Assembly (NCBI RefSeq): GCF_028649435.1
Contig: NZ_JAQSIN010000007.1
Source: Curvibacter microcysteis
GTDB lineage: Bacteria; Pseudomonadota; Gammaproteobacteria; Burkholderiales; Burkholderiaceae_C
Reading direction: 5' to 3' (one strand)
DNA: 64,000 nucleotides
The notes under the pieces: generated by a model
Database searches by the model: none
Seen by the model: the letters and a program-made list of their open reading frames with translations, nothing else
What the model was told of the DNA's origin: nothing
Translations under genes and position numbers: made by a program
Shown: in pieces, positions 24,209 to 32,866 of the stretch
Layout: each line of letters begins with the position of its first letter
Position numbering within the stretch: position 1 is the first letter of the stretch

Positions 24209-26554
24209 TCAAAGGGCGAGCACGATGCGCTCGCCCAAGGCCCGCGAGCAGCAGGCCATCATGCGTTGGTTGGATTGGCGCTCCCCCTTGGTCAGCACCT
24301 TGTCGCGGTGGTCGATGTCGCCGCTGAGCACGCTGACTTCGCAGGTGCCGCAAAGGCCCTCACCGCAATCACAGGGGATGTCGACGCCTGCGGCCTGCAA
24401 GGCCTGCAAGAGGGTCTGGTGGCGTGGTACTTCGACGCGCAGGCCAGAGTCTTGGAGTTCGACGACGAAGGCGTGGTCCTTCTCGGGGTCCAGTGCGGCG
24501 TGTTCGGCACTGAAGTGCTCAAAGCGCAGCGTGCCTTCGGGCCAGGCCTCGGCCAGGGACTCCAGCTCGGCAATCAGCCGGTCGGGACCGCAGGCATAGA
24601 CCCGGCAGTCCGCGCCGACGCTGGACAGCAGAACGGGCAGGTCCATGCGCTGTCCCTGGTCCTTCAGGTGCAGGCGCAAATGCGGGCCGTGTGCGCCTTC
24701 GGCGCGGGCCAGCAAAGCCATGTGCTGGCGCGAGCGGCCGGCGTAATGCAGTTCGTAGCGGTGGCCCAGGGCCTGGAGCCGATCGGCCATGGCCAGGATG
24801 GGGGTGATGCCAATGCCTGCAGCGATCAGGATGTGGTGGCGGGCGCTTTCATCGAGGCGAAACAGGTTCTTGGGGCCGGCCAGTTGCAGTGTGTCGCCCA
24901 CCTGCAAGGTGTCGCAAAAATGGCGCGAGCCGCCCCGGCCCTCGGCCTCGCGCTGCACCACCACTTCATAGCAGTCGGTTGGGGTGGGCGAGCCACACAG
25001 TGAGTACTTGCGGCGAAAGCCGCCCGCGATCAGGTCCACATGGGCGCCAGCTGTCCAGGCCGGTAAGCGGCCGGTCCCCACTGGGGCCAGCACCAGGCGG
25101 ACCAGGTTCTCGCCCTCGGTTTGCTTATCGCGCACGCACACGGTGCGGGCCAGCCCATCCTTTGGGGGCGGGCCGACCTGGAACTCGGCCAGCGTGACCA
25201 ACTGCACCGGGACTTGGCGCTCGGGGTTGAGGGTGGGGTCCCACTCGACCCACAGCGCCGAGGGGCCGCGGAAGGAGGTGTTGGACAAGAAATCAAAGCT
25301 TTGTGGCTGCACCAGGCGCAGGTGGGGCAGGCGGCGCACAAACTCTTCCAGAAACACCCGCATCTGCATGCGGCCAATGTTTTTGCCCATGCACTGGTGG
25401 GCGCCATAGCCAAAGGTCAGGTGCTCGACCGCGTTCTCGCGGTACAGGTCCACCCGGTCTGGGTCCTCAAAGTGGCTGGGGTCGAAATTGGCCGAGGCTT
25501 GGACCAACAGCAGCTTGCCGCCTTGCGGGATGGTGACGCCGCCCACCTGCGTGGCGCGGGTGGCCTGGCGGCGCCAGGCAATGATGGAGCCGGCCACCCG
25601 CAGGCATTCCTCGACCGCATTGGGGATCAGCGCGGGTTGGGCACACAGGGCTTCCCAGCTGTCGCGCTGGGTCAGCAAGGTCATGAAGGCATTGGCGGTC
25701 GCGTTGGACGTGGTTTCGTGCGCTGCCGCCAGGATGGCCATCATCATGGAGCGCAGGTAAGACAGGGTCACCACCTCGGGGTGCAGCCGGTGTTGGCGAA
25801 TGCTCTCGTACATCCAGCCTTCGCCATCGGGCTGGGCCAGCATGCCGTCCAGAATGGACTGGGCCGTTTGCCAGAAGCGTCCCACGTTGTGGGCGATGGT
25901 GAGTTGTTCCTCGGGGGTGGGCCGGCCCCAGGTGTTGAGTGTGTGGGCCACGGCAAACTGGCGCAGCTGCTCGGCGCCTTCGTCGGGCACACCCAGAAAA
26001 TGCAGCGCGATGGTGAGCGGAATTTCGTAGAACATCTCCGCCACCAGGTCAGCCCGGCCCTGGTCGATGAAGCGGTCCATGTACTGGCGCGCGAGTTGGC
26101 GGATGGCTGGCTCATAGCTCACCAGGCGCTCGGGCAGGAAGGCGTCCATCAGCAGGCGGCGCCGCGCCATGTGATCGGGCTCGTCTTCGTTGACCATGGT
26201 GCGGTTCATGGCGAAGCCGTAGCGCTTCAGGATGGCCAGCACCTCGTCCGACGCCGGCGTGATTTTCTCCAGGGCAATGCAGGGCGAGAACAACAGGTTG
26301 TCGCGGAACACGGCCTTCACATCTTCATAGCGCGTGACCACCCAGTAGCCCAGCTCGGGGCTGTAAAACACCGGTTCCTCGTCACGCGCCCAGCGCAGGC
26401 TTGCCGCCGGGTTCTGCTGGTAGTCGGGCTGGAAGGGGTCGAAGGCCGCCGCCCGAGCGCTCACCGGGCAGCCGGTGGGGCTCAGGGCTGGGGCCAGGGC
26501 GGTGTGGTCGACCGGGCAGCGGCCTGTCGCGGTGACGGCGCTTTTCTGGGTCAT
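24209..26554 (-). CDS. Self-sufficient cytochrome P450 (CYP116B type) fused to FMN/2Fe-2S reductase
   Basis: A 781-residue three-part enzyme. The P450 domain (1-440) has the I-helix AHETT (278-282), ExxR at 316-319 and the haem loop FGYGAHQCMG with Cys388. An FMN/NAD(P)H reductase domain follows (RKYSLCGSP; GIGITP; YACGPD), then a C-terminal plant-type ferredoxin with the cysteine cluster CDCGEGLCGTC. This is the layout of P450RhF and other CYP116B enzymes, which hydroxylate or O-dealkylate aromatics without partner proteins. AAGGAG precedes the ATG at 26554; a start 11 codons upstream lacks one and would run into the operator. It heads the operon P450-VOC-fahA. Confidence 0.93.
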   Translation of the reverse strand: MTQKSAVTATGRCPVDHTALAPALSPTGCPVSARAAAFDPFQPDYQQNPAASLRWARDEEPVFYSPELGYWVVTRYEDVKAVFRDNLLFSPCIALEKITPASDEVLAILKRYGFAMNRTMVNEDEPDHMARRRLLMDAFLPERLVSYEPAIRQLARQYMDRFIDQGRADLVAEMFYEIPLTIALHFLGVPDEGAEQLRQFAVAHTLNTWGRPTPEEQLTIAHNVGRFWQTAQSILDGMLAQPDGEGWMYESIRQHRLHPEVVTLSYLRSMMMAILAAAHETTSNATANAFMTLLTQRDSWEALCAQPALIPNAVEECLRVAGSIIAWRRQATRATQVGGVTIPQGGKLLLVQASANFDPSHFEDPDRVDLYRENAVEHLTFGYGAHQCMGKNIGRMQMRVFLEEFVRRLPHLRLVQPQSFDFLSNTSFRGPSALWVEWDPTLNPERQVPVQLVTLAEFQVGPPPKDGLARTVCVRDKQTEGENLVRLVLAPVGTGRLPAWTAGAHVDLIAGGFRRKYSLCGSPTPTDCYEVVVQREAEGRGGSRHFCDTLQVGDTLQLAGPKNLFRLDESARHHILIAAGIGITPILAMADRLQALGHRYELHYAGRSRQHMALLARAEGAHGPHLRLHLKDQGQRMDLPVLLSSVGADCRVYACGPDRLIAELESLAEAWPEGTLRFEHFSAEHAALDPEKDHAFVVELQDSGLRVEVPRHQTLLQALQAAGVDIPCDCGEGLCGTCEVSVLSGDIDHRDKVLTKGERQSNQRMMACCSRALGERIVLAL

Positions 26555-26568
26555 GGCGATCTCCTTTG

Positions 26569-26585
26569 GCGTAAATGTATTACGC
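26569..26585 (-). promoter_or_regulatory. Palindromic operator before the P450 operon
   Basis: GCGTAA-ATGTA-TTACGC, a perfect inverted repeat with a five-base spacer, 14 bases before the P450 start. Related copies at 27486 and 46379 suggest the site of the adjacent IclR-type regulator. Confidence 0.65.
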
Positions 26586-26607
26586 AAAAAGAAATCTCAA
26601 ATACGTA

Positions 26608-27426
26608 CTATTCCCTAGTGTTGGCGCCTGGGTAGCCCATCGCGCGGCTGATGACCCGGGCTTCGTGCAGCAGGGCTGGGCAGATCGCGCCGTCCGGGTG
26701 CAGGTCGAAGCCACCGGTGGCGCCCAGCGTGGCCAGGGTCGCGCAGACCTTGCCCGTCGCATCAAAAATCGGCGCGGCCAAGGCGCTGATGCCGCGCAGC
26801 ATGGCGTCTTGCACCACTGCATGGCCGCTCGCGCGCACTTGCTGGCGCAGCTGTTCAATGGGGCGGGGGCCGCTCAGTTGGGCGCGCCGGTCCGCTGTGG
26901 CTTGGGCGAACTCCTGCTCGGCCAGCGCCAGCACCTGGCGATCATCGGAAAAGCCCAGGAACACCCGGCCCGCGGCCGACCACAGCGTGGGCATCACCGA
27001 GCCGGCACGCATGTTCACCGTCACTGGCAAGGTGGGTTCTTCGATGCGCAGCACCGTGGGCCCTTTGTTGCCCATCACGGCCAAAAAGGCGGTCACCTCC
27101 AGCGATTCGCGCAAGCGCACCAAAGAGGCCTCGCCTAAGCGGATCGGGTCGCACTGGCGCAGCGCGGCCAAGCCGATGGAGATGGCCTCCTGGGCCAGGT
27201 AGTAATGCTGGTTGGCCGGTGACTGGTCGACAAAGCCTTGCTGGCACAGGCTGGCCAGGTAGCGGTGGACCTTGGCCGGGCTTTCATCCACCTCGGCCGC
27301 GGTGGCGGTCAGGCTGGCTGCGCCCCCCAGGCGGGCCAGCGCCTTCAGGATGCTCAGCCCCATTTCGGCGGACTGAACCCGTTGGCGGCGATCGGCGGGG
27401 CGTGCGGAAGAAGTGGGTTCACTCAT
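26608..27426 (-). CDS. IclR-family transcriptional regulator
   Basis: A 272-residue regulator: an N-terminal winged helix-turn-helix (AEMGLSILKALARLGGAASLTATAAEV... KVHRYLASL, about residues 20-75) and a C-terminal effector domain (LRESLEVTAFLAVMG; WSAAGRVFLGF; ALAAPIFDATGKVCATLATLG). IclR proteins usually control breakdown of aromatic or carboxylic acids, with a pathway compound as effector. It lies between the P450 operon (same strand, 53 bases downstream) and a divergent Bug receptor; both have a related palindrome upstream. Confidence 0.93.
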   Translation of the reverse strand: MSEPTSSARPADRRQRVQSAEMGLSILKALARLGGAASLTATAAEVDESPAKVHRYLASLCQQGFVDQSPANQHYYLAQEAISIGLAALRQCDPIRLGEASLVRLRESLEVTAFLAVMGNKGPTVLRIEEPTLPVTVNMRAGSVMPTLWSAAGRVFLGFSDDRQVLALAEQEFAQATADRRAQLSGPRPIEQLRQQVRASGHAVVQDAMLRGISALAAPIFDATGKVCATLATLGATGGFDLHPDGAICPALLHEARVISRAMGYPGANTRE

Positions 27427-27485
27427 GGGTGGTGGTTGGTAGGGCTGTTTCTAAGGGAAAACGTGAATCCTTGTTTTTACGCATA

Positions 27486-27502
27486 GCGTATTAACATCAC
27501 GC
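27486..27502. promoter_or_regulatory. Operator between the IclR gene and the Bug receptor gene
   Basis: GCGTAT-TAACA-TCACGC, same spacing as the operator at 26569 with two arm mismatches. It overlaps a second small palindrome, TACGC-ATA-GCGTA (27478-27490). It lies about 30 bases before the receptor ATG and 60 before the IclR ATG, suited to autoregulation and control of the receptor. Confidence 0.55.
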
Positions 27503-27533
27503 CAATATAGCGAATTGAAGCGAAGGTGAGAAC

Positions 27534-28514
27534 ATGCTGAAAACACGACGTGGGCTGCTGGCGGCTCTGGCACTGCCTGTCTTGTGCCTGGGGGGCTTGC
27601 CCGCCCATGCACAAAGCTACCCAGCCAAGCCCATCCGCTGGCTGGTGCCTTATCCGGCAGGTGGGGGCTCGGATTTTCTGGCCCGCACCGTCGGCCAGCC
27701 ATTGTCGGCCCAGATCAGCCAGCCGGTGTTGGTGGACAACAAGCCCGGGGGCAACACCGCCATCGCCGCCACAGAGCTCGCCCGCTCGGCCGCTGACGGC
27801 TACACCATCTTGTCGGCCGACAACGGCACCATGGTGTTCAATTCGGCGCTCTATTCCAAACTGTCGTACAGCCCCAGCAAAGACCTGCTGCCGGTCACTT
27901 TGATGGGCAAGTTCCCCATGATTCTGGTGGCCAGCCCCGCGTCGGACATCAAGGACGCCAAGGACCTGATTGCCCAGGCCAAGGCCAAACCCGGCAGCAT
28001 CAACTTTGCATCGGCCGGCGCCGGTAGTCCGCACCACCTGGCGATGGAGTTGCTCAAGGTCGATGCGGGCATCTTCATGACGCACATCCCTTACCGCGGT
28101 GCTGCTCCAGCGCTGACCGATCTGGCCGGTGGTCAGATCCCCGTCATGATGGTGGACTTAGCTGCCGGTGGCGCTTTCATCAAGGCTGGCAAGGTGCGAC
28201 CTTTGGCCGTGGCCAGCGCCAAGCGCCTGCCCCAGCTGCCTGAAGTGCCGACCTTTGCCGAGCTGGGCTACAAGAACGTTGAGGCCTCGGCCCAGGTGGG
28301 CATCGTTGCCCCCGCCGGCACGCCGGCGGAGGTGGTGGCCGCTTTGCAAAAGCAGGTCGCTGCGGCCATCAACCAGCCGGCTGTGAAGCAAAAGCTGATC
28401 GACTTTGGCATCGAGCCCGTGGCCAGCACCCCTCAGCAGTACGCCGATTTGATCCGCACCGAGACGGTGCGCTGGCACAAGATCATCAAGGACCAACGCA
28501 TCTCGCTGGACTGA
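27534..28514 (+). CDS. Bug-family tripartite tricarboxylate transporter receptor
   Basis: A 326-residue periplasmic binding protein with a signal peptide cleaved after PAHA. The Bug signature runs YPAKPIRWLVPYPAGGGSDFLART, with the carboxylate-binding region GAGSPHHLAMELL and HIPYRGAAPALTDLAGGQ. Bug proteins bind small carboxylates. Most, as here, are orphans without the TctA/TctB membrane parts nearby. Its pairing with the IclR regulator and the P450-VOC-FAH operon suggests uptake or sensing of an aromatic or aliphatic acid of that pathway. AAGGTGAG precedes the start. Confidence 0.92.
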   Translation: MLKTRRGLLAALALPVLCLGGLPAHAQSYPAKPIRWLVPYPAGGGSDFLARTVGQPLSAQISQPVLVDNKPGGNTAIAATELARSAADGYTILSADNGTMVFNSALYSKLSYSPSKDLLPVTLMGKFPMILVASPASDIKDAKDLIAQAKAKPGSINFASAGAGSPHHLAMELLKVDAGIFMTHIPYRGAAPALTDLAGGQIPVMMVDLAAGGAFIKAGKVRPLAVASAKRLPQLPEVPTFAELGYKNVEASAQVGIVAPAGTPAEVVAALQKQVAAAINQPAVKQKLIDFGIEPVASTPQQYADLIRTETVRWHKIIKDQRISLD

Positions 28515-28521
28515 AGTCGCC

Positions 28522-28550
28522 AAAAAAAAGCCCAGTCAGAGACTGGGCTT
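28522..28550. terminator. Bidirectional terminator after the Bug receptor gene
   Basis: AAGCCCAGTC, loop AGA, GACTGGGCTT with a preceding A8 run; it can also stop minus-strand transcripts from the phasin gene. Confidence 0.75.
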
Positions 28551-28633
28551 GAAAGGATCCCTGAGCCAGAGGCGTCGAAAGGATCCAGGAGACAACTGCG
28601 GGGTGATTCAAGCCTCTAGAGGCGGGTCCACCC

Positions 28634-28658
28634 ACCCGGCGCGCAAGGCTGCCGGGTG
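28634..28658 (-). terminator. Hairpin just after the phasin gene
   Basis: ACCCGGC and GCCGGGT form a stem 12 bases beyond the phasin stop. No U-run follows, so it may act only together with the hairpin at 28522. Confidence 0.35.
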
Positions 28659-28669
28659 TTGAAAAAGGC

Positions 28670-29224
28670 TCAGCGCTTCTTGGCGGCGCTGGTGGTGGTC
28701 TTGGCCGCGTTCACAGCGCTGGCAGCCACGGCGTTGAAGTTGGCTTCGGCCACATCGGTGGCTTGCTTGACAGCCTTTTGCACCGATTCGAATGCGTTGT
28801 TGGCAGCGGTCACGGCACTCTTGATGGCGGCGACGGCGGTTTCAGAACCGGCGGGTGCGTTCTTGGCAGCGCTGTCCACCAGGGTGGCCACGGTCTTTTG
28901 CACTTCGGCGGTCTTGCCTTCCACGGCCTTGCCGAATTCAGCGCCGGTGCCCGAAGCGATGTCATACAGGTGACGGCTGTAAGCGGCAGTCTTTTCGGCC
29001 AGGGGCTGGAACAGACCGGCTTGCAGGGCCAGCAGCTCTTGGGCGTCCTTGACGCTCAGCACGGCTTGGGTGTGGCTGGCGGCTTCTTGCAGGGCGGCGC
29101 GCGAAGCGGTCACGTTCAGTTCAACCAGCTTTTCCAGGCCTTCGAAAGCCTTGGTGGTCAGACCAAACAGGGTTTCAACGTTGGCTTTGTGGGCGGCCAG
29201 GACTTGTTCGGGGGTCAGCGACAT
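28670..29224 (-). CDS. Phasin family protein
   Basis: A 184-residue, almost entirely helical, Ala-rich protein starting MSLTPEQVLAAHKANVETLFGLT. It has the phasin core (AFEGLEKLVELNVTASRAALQE) and a C-terminal Ala/Lys-rich tail (AAKTTTSAAKKR). Phasins coat polyhydroxyalkanoate granules in the cytoplasm and set their size and number. No pha synthase genes are in the window, so PHA storage is coded elsewhere. Its upstream region holds paired sites suited to the PHA-responsive repressor PhaR. Confidence 0.92.
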   Translation of the reverse strand: MSLTPEQVLAAHKANVETLFGLTTKAFEGLEKLVELNVTASRAALQEAASHTQAVLSVKDAQELLALQAGLFQPLAEKTAAYSRHLYDIASGTGAEFGKAVEGKTAEVQKTVATLVDSAAKNAPAGSETAVAAIKSAVTAANNAFESVQKAVKQATDVAEANFNAVAASAVNAAKTTTSAAKKR

Positions 29225-29287
29225 GAGGAACTCCTAAAAATAAAAAGGTGAACTGACAAGGTCTCTGCTCTGAACCGATCAAGTCAT

Positions 29288-29360
29288 GTTGCAGTGCAGC
29301 ATGGGTTGAAGTATGCGACGGCGCTTGGCGCTTGGCAAGCGTTTTTTGCTGCACTGCAAC
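29288..29360. promoter_or_regulatory. Paired inverted sites between phasin and amidohydrolase genes (candidate PhaR operators)
   Basis: GTTGCAGTGCAGCA (29288-29301) and its exact reverse complement TGCTGCACTGCAAC (29347-29360), 45 bases apart. Each half contains TGCAGTGCAGCA-like repeats of the kind bound by PhaR repressors at phasin promoters (TGCN-rich CTGC/GCAG sites). Position and sequence fit; the regulator gene is not in the window. Confidence 0.5.
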
Positions 29361-29408
29361 AAAATTCTTGCGTGCGCGTGGAAAACCTTGATCCGCGACA
29401 ATTTGCCC

Positions 29409-30350
29409 ATGCAGGCTTTTTACGCAGATCACTTTGTCTTGCCCTTGCCCGAGGGCCACCGATTTCCCATGCAGAAGTACCGCCTGCTGCGCGACCGCTT
29501 GGTGGCTGAGTTGCCCCAGGTGCGCATGCTGGAGGCGCCGCGCGCCAGCGATGGTGAGTTGGCCTTGGCCCATGCGCCGGCCTATGTGGCAGCGGTCCAG
29601 GACGGCAGCCTGGATGCCGCACAACAGCGTGAGATTGGCTTTCCCTGGAGCCCCGCCATGGCCGAGCGCTCGCGCCGCTCTGTCGGGGCCACCGTGGCTG
29701 CGTGCCGTGCGGCCTGGCAAGAAGGCATCGCTGCCAACCTGGCTGGCGGCACCCACCATGCCAGTGCGGACCGTGGCGGTGGCTTTTGTGTCTTCAATGA
29801 CCTGGCCGTGGCCGCGCGGCTGATGCAGGCCGAGCACTTTCGCCAGCACCGCCGCGCCCTGAAGGTCCTGATCGTGGACTTGGATGTGCACCAGGGCAAT
29901 GGCACGGCCAGCATCTTTGGGCGCGATGACTCGGTGTTCACCTTGTCCCTGCATGGCGAGAAGAACTTTCCGTTTCGCAAAGTGGCGGGTGATTTGGATG
30001 TGGACTTGCCCGATGGCTGCACGGACGAGGCCTATTTGCACGCCCTGGAGTTGGCCTTGGAGGCGGTTGAGCAGCGCTTTGAACCGGGCTTGGTCTTGTA
30101 CCTGGCCGGGGCGGACCCGCACGAGGGAGACCGCCTGGGGCGCCTCAAACTCAGCTACGACGGCCTGGAGGCGCGCGACCGCCGCGTGCTGGACTGGGCC
30201 TGGCGCAGAGCGCTGCCGCTGGCTTTTGCCATGGGCGGCGGCTACGGGCATGACCTGGCCAGCACGGTGCAGGTGCAGTTCAACACCTACCGCGTGGCTG
30301 CGGATTACCACGCGCGCTGGCAGGCCAGACCGGCGCCCCGGGCGGCTTGA
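29409..30350 (+). CDS. Histone-deacetylase-family amidohydrolase
   Basis: A 313-residue zinc hydrolase of the HDAC/acetoin-utilisation/acetylpolyamine amidohydrolase fold. The motifs are in order: GGTHHASADRGGGFCVFND (catalytic His pair), DLDVHQGNGTASIF and LAGADPHEGDRLGRL (zinc ligands Asp, His, Asp), then AMGGGYG. The substrate in bacteria of this subgroup is not established; polyamines or acetylated proteins are possible. The ATG at 29409 (MQAFYADHFVLPLPEGH) fits the family start; an ATG at 29313 would add 32 unlike residues and run into the right-hand operator copy. Divergent from the phasin. Confidence 0.9.
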   Translation: MQAFYADHFVLPLPEGHRFPMQKYRLLRDRLVAELPQVRMLEAPRASDGELALAHAPAYVAAVQDGSLDAAQQREIGFPWSPAMAERSRRSVGATVAACRAAWQEGIAANLAGGTHHASADRGGGFCVFNDLAVAARLMQAEHFRQHRRALKVLIVDLDVHQGNGTASIFGRDDSVFTLSLHGEKNFPFRKVAGDLDVDLPDGCTDEAYLHALELALEAVEQRFEPGLVLYLAGADPHEGDRLGRLKLSYDGLEARDRRVLDWAWRRALPLAFAMGGGYGHDLASTVQVQFNTYRVAADYHARWQARPAPRAA

Positions 30351-30370
30351 GGGCACGGTCCCACCCGACG

Positions 30371-30406
30371 AAAAAAAGCGCGACCTCCTGGCTTGGAGAT
30401 CGCGCC
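30371..30406 (-). terminator. Terminator of katG
   Basis: GCGCGACCTCC and GGAGATCGCGC form a stem next to an A7 run, giving a U-run in the minus-strand katG transcript. Confidence 0.7.
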
Positions 30407-30453
30407 TGGCCCGCAGCCGGGGCCGCGGGCGGGTGAGGGGCCTCAGCCCGGCA

Positions 30454-32667
30454 TCACTTCTTGAGGTCGAAGCGGTCCAGGTTCATGACCTTGGTCCAGG
30501 CCGCCACGAAGTCGCGCACCAATTTGGCTTCGGCGCCGTTTTGCGCATAGACCTCGGCCAATGCCCGCAGCTGCGAGTTGGAGCCGAACACCAGGTCAAC
30601 CCGGGTGCCCGTGCGCAGCACGTCACCGGTCTGGCGATCCCGGCCCTCGTACACGGTGGCGTCGCTGGCGCTGGGCTTCCAGGCGGTGCGGATATCAAGC
30701 AGGTTGACGAAGAAGTCGTTGCTCAGCACGCCCACACGCTGGGTCCAGACACCGTTCGGGCTGGCGTTGGTGTTGGCGCCCAAGACACGTAGGCCGCCGA
30801 CCAGCACGGTCATTTCAGGGGCGCTCAGGGTCAGCAACTGGGCTTTGTCGATCAACTGCTCTTCCGGCGAAACCGAGTAAGCCTTCTTTTGGTAGTTGCG
30901 GAAGCCATCGGCCACCGGTTCCAGCACGGAGAAGGACTCGGCATCGGTTTGCTCGGCGCTGGCGTCCATGCGGCCCGGGGTGAAGGGCACGTCGATGGCG
31001 TGGCCCGCGGCCTTGGCTGCGGCCTCCACGGCGGCGCTGCCGCCCAGCACGATCAGATCGGCCAGAGACACCTTTTTACCGCCGCTGGCGGCCGCGTTGA
31101 AGGCTTGCTGAATGCCTTCCAAAGCGCCCAGGACCTTGGTCAGTTGGGCGGGTTGGTTGGCTTCCCAGTCCTTTTGCGGCGCCAGGCGAATGCGGGCACC
31201 ATTGGCACCGCCGCGCTTGTCCGAACCGCGGAAGGTCGAGGCCGAAGCCCAGGCCGTGGCCACCAGTTCGCTGATCGACAGGCCTGAGGCGAGGATCTGC
31301 GCCTTGAGGGCCGCGATGTCTTGAGCATCGACGAGGGCATGGTCCAGCGCCGGGATCGGGTCTTGCCAGATCAGGTCTTCGGCCGGCACCTCGGAGCCCA
31401 AATAGCGCACCTTGGGGCCCATGTCGCGGTGGGTCAGCTTGAACCAGGCGCGGGCGAAAGCATCAGCGAAAGCCTGCGGGTCTTGGTGGAAGCGGCGCGA
31501 GATTTTCTCGTAGGCCGGGTCGAAGCGCAGCGACAGATCGGCCGTGGTCATCATGGGCGCGTGCTTCTTGCTCGGGTCGTGCGCGTCCGGGATCATGTGC
31601 TCGGGCTTCACGTTCTGGGCCACCCACTGGTGGGCGCCGGCGGGGCTCTTGGTCAGCGCCCATTCGTAGCCGAACAGGGTGTCGAAGTAGCCGTTGTCCC
31701 AGGTCGTGGGGTTTGGCTTCCAGGCGCCTTCGATGCCGCTGGTGGTGGTGTCCACGCCCTTGCCGGTGCCGAATTGGTTGATCCAGCCCAGGCCTTGGGC
31801 CTCGATCGGAGCGCCTTCCGGTTCAGGGCCGACCAGCTTAGGGTCACCAGCGCCGTGGGCCTTGCCGAAGGTGTGGCCGCCGGCCACCAGGGCCACGGTT
31901 TCTTCGTCGTTCATGGCCATGCGGGCAAAGGTTTCACGCACATCGCGGCCCGAGGCCACCGGGTCGGGGTTGCCGTCCGGACCTTCGGGGTTCACATAGA
32001 TCAGGCCCATTTGCACGGCGGCCAGTGGGTTTTCCAATTGACGCTCGCCCGAATAGCGGCTGTTGGGCTTGTCGCTGGTGGCCAGCCATTCTTTTTCGCC
32101 GCCCCAGTAGATGTCCTCTTCGGGCTGCCAGATGTCGGCTCGGCCGCCACCAAAGCCAAAGGTCTTGAAGCCCATGGTTTCCATGGCCACGTTCCCTGCC
32201 AGCACCATCAGGTCGGCCCAGGACAGCTGGTTGCCGTATTTCTGTTTGATGGGCCACAGCAGGCGGCGCGCCTTGTCCAGGTTGCCGTTGTCGGGCCAGC
32301 TGTTGAGCGGGGCAAAGCGTTGGTTGCCGGTGCCTGCGCCGCCGCGACCATCTGCCGTGCGGTAGGTGCCGGCGCTGTGCCAAGCCATGCGGATGAACAG
32401 GCCACCGTAGTGGCCCCAATCGGCTGGCCACCAGTCTTGCGAGTCGGTCATCAGGGCGGCCAGGTCTTTTTTGAGAGCAGCCAGGTCGATTTTTTCGAAT
32501 TCGCTGGCGTAGTCAAAGTCGGCGCCCAGCGGGTTGGAGGCTGGTGCGTGCTGGTGCAGGATGCCCAGGTTCAATTGGTTGGGCCACCAGTCGCGGTTGG
32601 ACTGGGCCCCTTGGCTGGCGCGGGCACCCTGGCCGGCGGCAAAAGGGCATTTGGATTCGTTCGACAT
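30454..32667 (-). CDS. katG: Catalase-peroxidase
   Basis: A 737-residue haem enzyme removing hydrogen peroxide. The distal haem motif RMAWHSAGTYR (about residues 93-103), the tyrosine of LIYVNPEGP and the methionine downstream that make the Trp-Tyr-Met adduct, and the proximal His in ALVAGGHTFGKAHG are all present. The C-terminal haem-free duplicate domain (IRLAPQKDWEANQP) is complete. TAGGAG lies just before the ATG. A four-part OxyR-like site lies about 165 bases upstream. There is no signal peptide, so it is cytoplasmic. Confidence 0.97.
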   Translation of the reverse strand: MSNESKCPFAAGQGARASQGAQSNRDWWPNQLNLGILHQHAPASNPLGADFDYASEFEKIDLAALKKDLAALMTDSQDWWPADWGHYGGLFIRMAWHSAGTYRTADGRGGAGTGNQRFAPLNSWPDNGNLDKARRLLWPIKQKYGNQLSWADLMVLAGNVAMETMGFKTFGFGGGRADIWQPEEDIYWGGEKEWLATSDKPNSRYSGERQLENPLAAVQMGLIYVNPEGPDGNPDPVASGRDVRETFARMAMNDEETVALVAGGHTFGKAHGAGDPKLVGPEPEGAPIEAQGLGWINQFGTGKGVDTTTSGIEGAWKPNPTTWDNGYFDTLFGYEWALTKSPAGAHQWVAQNVKPEHMIPDAHDPSKKHAPMMTTADLSLRFDPAYEKISRRFHQDPQAFADAFARAWFKLTHRDMGPKVRYLGSEVPAEDLIWQDPIPALDHALVDAQDIAALKAQILASGLSISELVATAWASASTFRGSDKRGGANGARIRLAPQKDWEANQPAQLTKVLGALEGIQQAFNAAASGGKKVSLADLIVLGGSAAVEAAAKAAGHAIDVPFTPGRMDASAEQTDAESFSVLEPVADGFRNYQKKAYSVSPEEQLIDKAQLLTLSAPEMTVLVGGLRVLGANTNASPNGVWTQRVGVLSNDFFVNLLDIRTAWKPSASDATVYEGRDRQTGDVLRTGTRVDLVFGSNSQLRALAEVYAQNGAEAKLVRDFVAAWTKVMNLDRFDLKK

Positions 32668-32829
32668 GCTTTCTCCTATTGAGGTTGAACATCACTTCAC
32701 GGGCGAAGCGTGGGCATTGGACCTGCCCATCAAGACACTGGTCGCCCCGGGCTGGTGGTCAGCGTCAGGGCATGGGTCGAATGATAGAGATGGCCCAGAT
32801 AAAAAACACCTTTTCAGGCTGAAAATCCG

Positions 32830-32866
32830 ATCACTTCTGTCAATCGGCGAAATAGGCGAATCCAAT
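32830..32866 (-). promoter_or_regulatory. OxyR-like binding site upstream of katG
   Basis: Read on the minus strand: ATTG-N7-CTAT-N7-ATTG-N7-TGAT, matching the OxyR pattern ATAG-N7-CTAT-N7-ATAG-N7-CTAT in spacing at every step and in 12 of 16 bases. A -10 candidate TATCAT lies downstream towards katG. Confidence 0.6.

Noticed and set aside
28551..28590. Repeated GAAAGGATCC near the phasin terminator
   Set aside because: Two copies of ten bases only, no further structure; likely chance or a small slip.
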